Part shown: piece by piece, positions 6,535 through 7,612 of the stretch
Position numbering within the stretch: the stretch's first letter is position 1
Layout of the letters: each line of letters opens with the position of its first letter
Program-made: the position numbers and the translations under genes
DNA from: JAVBNJ01 sp031551625
Lineage (GTDB): Bacteria; Bacteroidota; Bacteroidia; Bacteroidales; UBA932
Reading direction: 5' to 3'
DNA length: 7,612 nucleotides
Assembly: GCA_031551625.1 (NCBI GenBank)
Contig: JAVBNJ010000045.1
Location: 1-7,612 of the forward strand
Notes under the pieces: generated by a model
Told to the model about the DNA's origin: nothing
What the model saw: only the letters and a program-made list of their open reading frames with translations
The model's database searches: none

Positions 6535-6624
6535 TTACATTATCTTCACTGCATATTGAAATTGTTGAAGTTTCAAGTAGAAGAACGGAAACTTTGCTTC
6601 CTTATTAGCAAATCGAAAGAACAT
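6535..6624 (-). CDS. Possible 29-aa leader peptide ORF
   Basis: ATG at 6624 lies only about 6 nt after the predicted transcription start of the promoter at 6637-6668. It opens a 29-codon frame (MFFRFANKEAKFPFFYLKLQ, then nine more residues) rich in Phe and Lys. The stop falls within the arm of the hairpin at 6510-6536. An attenuation or leader-peptide role is conceivable, but there is no ribosome-binding signal and no homology that I recognise. The frame could well be chance. Confidence 0.2.
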   Translation of the reverse strand: MFFRFANKEAKFPFFYLKLQQFQYAVKIM

Positions 6625-6636
6625 CTTATTATACTA

Positions 6637-6668
6637 CAAAAGTATACTATTTTTTTTTAACGACCAAA
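6637..6668 (-). promoter_or_regulatory. Strong Bacteroidetes-type promoter reading toward the secreted-protein operon
   Basis: The minus strand reads TTTG (6668-6665), 20 nt, then TACTTTTG (6644-6637), matching -33 TTTG and -7 TAnnTTTG with good spacing. It lies just beyond the rplT terminator and so defines a new transcription unit. The nearest downstream genes on that strand start at 6179. Confidence 0.6.
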
Positions 6669-6690
6669 TAGCAAAGTGTTAAAACAACGT

Positions 6691-6728
6691 TAAAAAACAA
6701 AAACCGGCGCGAAAACATTCGCACCGGT
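6691..6728 (-). terminator. Intrinsic terminator of the infC-rpmI-rplT operon
   Basis: The arms 6703-6713 and 6718-6728 form an 11-bp stem with a 4-nt loop. On the minus strand the single mismatch (C opposite A on the plus strand) becomes a G-U pair, and the stem is followed by TTTTTGTTTTTT. The terminator therefore works on the minus strand, 50 nt after the rplT stop. Confidence 0.9.
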
Positions 6729-6735
6729 CATCCGT

Positions 6736-6779
6736 ATTATCTGTGTAATCAGTATCTCAATCTGTGAAATCTGTGGTTT
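6736..6779 (-). repeat. CAGATT-type dispersed repeat, copy C (3' UTR of rplT)
   Basis: On the minus strand the element runs from AAACCACAGATTTCACAGATT to CTGATTACACAGATAAT. It overlaps the rplT stop codon and ends 8 nt before the terminator stem, so it is transcribed as the rplT 3' untranslated region. It is the most complete of the four copies. Confidence 0.6.
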
Positions 6780-7122
6780 ATTTCAGCGATTTCACCACTG
6801 CTTCAAAAGCTTTTGGCTGGTTCATTGCCAAATCGGCCAAAACTTTACGGTTCAAGTTAATGTTATTTTTGGCAAGTTTACCAATAAACTCAGAATAAGT
6901 CATTCCAAAGGGGCGCACACCCGCGTTGATACGTTGAATCCACAACGAACGGAATGTACGTTTTTTCACTTTGCGGTCGCGGTACGCATAGGTCAACCCT
7001 TTTTCGTAGGTATTTTTAGCAACTGTCCACACGTTGGCACGCGCCAGGAAGTTACCTTTCGTAAGTTTGAGAATTTTTTTGCGGCGGGCTCTTGAAGCAA
7101 CCGCGTTTGTTGAACGAGGCAT
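6778..7122 (-). CDS. rplT: Ribosomal protein bL20
   Basis: L20 binds 23S rRNA early in assembly of the large ribosomal subunit. The 114-aa length is normal. The basic N-terminal arm (MPRSTNAVASRARRKKILKL) is followed by NVWTVAKNTYEKGLTYAYRDR at 30-50, LWIQRINAG at 60-68 and NRKVLADLAMNQP at 91-103, all family signatures. The start is fixed by MPRS. It is the last gene of the infC-rpmI-rplT order conserved in most bacteria, 101 nt after rpmI and ahead of a terminator. In several bacteria L20 represses this operon by binding its own mRNA; a small hairpin in the gap just upstream could take part here, but that is inference. Confidence 0.99.
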   Translation of the reverse strand: MPRSTNAVASRARRKKILKLTKGNFLARANVWTVAKNTYEKGLTYAYRDRKVKKRTFRSLWIQRINAGVRPFGMTYSEFIGKLAKNNINLNRKVLADLAMNQPKAFEAVVKSLK

Positions 7123-7150
7123 ATTGTTTTTGTGTTGCGAATGTCAGCGT

Positions 7151-7165
7151 TTCCGCTTTGCGGAA
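7151..7165 (-). promoter_or_regulatory. Hairpin in the rpmI-rplT gap, possible L20 control site
   Basis: TTCCGC-AAA-GCGGAA forms a 6-bp stem with a 3-nt loop, ending 28 nt before the rplT start codon. The 101-nt gap is long for two ribosomal protein genes. L20 autoregulation is known in other phyla, but I see no clear copy of the known L20-binding fold. Confidence 0.3.
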
Positions 7166-7190
7166 CTCTTTTAGCTGTGCATTCTAGTTA

Positions 7191-7226
7191 ATAATTTCTG
7201 TTTTTAAATTGTGTAATCTGTAATTA
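7191..7226 (-). repeat. CAGATT-type dispersed repeat, copy D (degenerate)
   Basis: The minus strand reads TAATTACAGATTACACAATT, then AAAAACAGAAATTATT. It shares the CAGATTACACA core with copy C and, like copy C, overlaps the stop codon of the preceding ribosomal gene (rpmI). Confidence 0.4.
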
Positions 7227-7418
7227 CGCTACGAGCAAATCTTTGATGCGTTTTTCATCGGATTTAGAAACCAGTCCCGATCCCGTCAACGCACGTTTTT
7301 GCTTGGTTGTTTTTTTCGTCAAAATATGACGTTTGAAAGCGTGTTTACGCTTTACTTTTCCCGAGCCGGTGAGCGTAAAACGCTTCTTAGCACCGGAGTT
7401 CGTTTTAATTTTTGGCAT
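7224..7418 (-). CDS. rpmI: Ribosomal protein bL35
   Basis: L35 is a small, very basic protein of the large ribosomal subunit. The 64-aa product has the family length and signatures: MPKIKTNSGAKKRFTLTGSG at the N-terminus and KRKHAFKRHILTKKTTKQKR at 23-42. The C-terminal part (45-64) is variable in the family. The start is fixed by MPKIKT. The gene lies 51 nt after infC and 101 nt before rplT on the same strand with no terminator between, so the three genes form one operon. Confidence 0.98.
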   Translation of the reverse strand: MPKIKTNSGAKKRFTLTGSGKVKRKHAFKRHILTKKTTKQKRALTGSGLVSKSDEKRIKDLLVA

Positions 7419-7423
7419 AACTT

Positions 7424-7458
7424 TATAATTTATAATTTATAATTTCTGATTTCTAATT
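7424..7458. repeat. AATT-phased 7-nt array, copy 3
   Basis: Five heptamers lie in strict phase (TATAATT three times, TCTGATT, TCTAATT) and fill most of the 51-nt gap between infC and rpmI. Since the gap must be transcribed, the array also forms the AT-rich, unstructured region ahead of the rpmI start codon. Confidence 0.5.
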
Positions 7459-7469
7459 TTTAAAATCAG

Positions 7470-7612
7470 TTATTTTTTCTTCACCACAGGGGCAATCATC
7501 AGAATCATGCGCTTGCCTTCAAGTTTCGGAAGCTGTTCCGCTTTTCCGTATTCTTCCAAATCAACCGCAAAACGCAACAACAGTTTTTCGCCCTGCTCCG
7601 AGAACATAATCG
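7470..7612 (-). CDS. infC: Translation initiation factor IF-3, C-terminal end (partial)
   Basis: IF3 binds the 30S subunit, keeps it apart from 50S and checks initiator tRNA and start codon. Only the last 46 residues are inside the window, entering from the right edge. They match the end of the IF3 C-terminal domain: FAVDLEEYGKAEQLPKLEGKRM, then ILMIAPVVKKK and TAA. The position at the head of rpmI-rplT supports the assignment. The start codon, often a rare AUU in other bacteria, is outside the window. Confidence 0.95.
   Translation of the reverse strand, partial: IMFSEQGEKLLLRFAVDLEEYGKAEQLPKLEGKRMILMIAPVVKKK

Larger units (their letters stand above)
6180..6630 (-). other. Probable long leader of the secreted-protein operon; no convincing gene
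   Basis: This stretch separates the 234-aa gene from a strong minus-strand promoter at 6637-6668, and no nearer canonical minus-strand promoter was seen. If that promoter drives the operon, the leader is about 450 nt. It holds two hairpins: 6510-6536 (stem ACCC/GGGT inside AAATC/GATTT, with a 3-nt bulge) and 6395-6415 (8 pairs and one mismatch around a 3-nt loop). It also holds a 29-codon ORF, a CAGATT-type repeat, a heptamer array and a palindrome. No known riboswitch was recognised. Plus-strand ORFs of 42 and 83 codons also exist here, but neither looks like a known protein. Confidence 0.45.

Noticed and set aside
6409..6660. Plus-strand open frame of 83 codons (ATG possible at 6436) in the large gap
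   Set aside because: It has no recognisable homology and an atypical Leu-rich composition, ends in a poly-T tract, and overlaps the consensus promoter on the other strand. I cannot exclude a small gene, but nothing supports it.
1..7612. CRISPR array, insertion sequence or toxin-antitoxin pair
   Set aside because: No regularly spaced direct repeats with unique spacers, no transposase motifs and no small overlapping gene pair were found. The repeats present are short and irregularly spaced.

Overview
The window looks like a chromosomal piece of an anaerobic member of the Bacteroidetes (Bacteroidota), most likely a Bacteroidales-type organism. The evidence is a DUF5723-type outer-membrane protein, a secreted FISUMP-domain protein with an Ig-like repeat, promoters of the Bacteroidetes form (-33 TTTG, about 19-21 nt, -7 TAnnTTTG), AT-rich start-codon contexts without Shine-Dalgarno sequences, and a tRNA gene without an encoded CCA. 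Most genes are housekeeping. The accessory part is a two-gene secreted-protein unit at 4029-6179 with a long, repeat-rich upstream region.

Layout. 1-777 (-) is the N-terminal 259 codons of acetate kinase (ackA), with its own promoter. 899-1459 (-) encodes a UPF0316 (DUF5698/DUF2179) membrane protein. 1593-2870 (-) encodes a DUF5723 exported protein, starting only 21 nt after the 3' end of tRNA-Arg(CCG) (2892-2965, -). Back to back with the tRNA is fabD (3061-3942, +), and the two promoters overlap at their -33 regions. A bidirectional terminator (3969-4004) separates fabD from the convergent secreted pair: a Cys-rich 234-aa protein (5475-6179, -) followed after 18 nt by a 475-aa Ig-like plus FISUMP protein (4029-5456, -). 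6180-6777 holds no convincing gene. It carries a strong minus-strand promoter (6637-6668), a possible leader of about 450 nt with hairpins and a 29-codon ORF, a perfect palindrome near the start codon, and dispersed repeats. 6778-7612 (-) is the conserved infC-rpmI-rplT translation operon, ending in a clear terminator (6691-6728).

How the parts relate. infC, rpmI and rplT supply IF3, L35 and L20 from one transcript. fabD loads malonyl units for fatty-acid synthesis. ackA makes ATP from acetyl phosphate during fermentation. The DUF5723 and FISUMP/Cys-rich proteins are exported and of unknown role. Two kinds of short dispersed repeat (a CAGATT-type element in four copies and a 7-nt AATT-phased array in three copies) sit only in the intergenic gaps, often touching stop codons. 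They are the least explained structure here, together with the FISUMP leader and a tRNA with an apparent A19-U56 tertiary pair.
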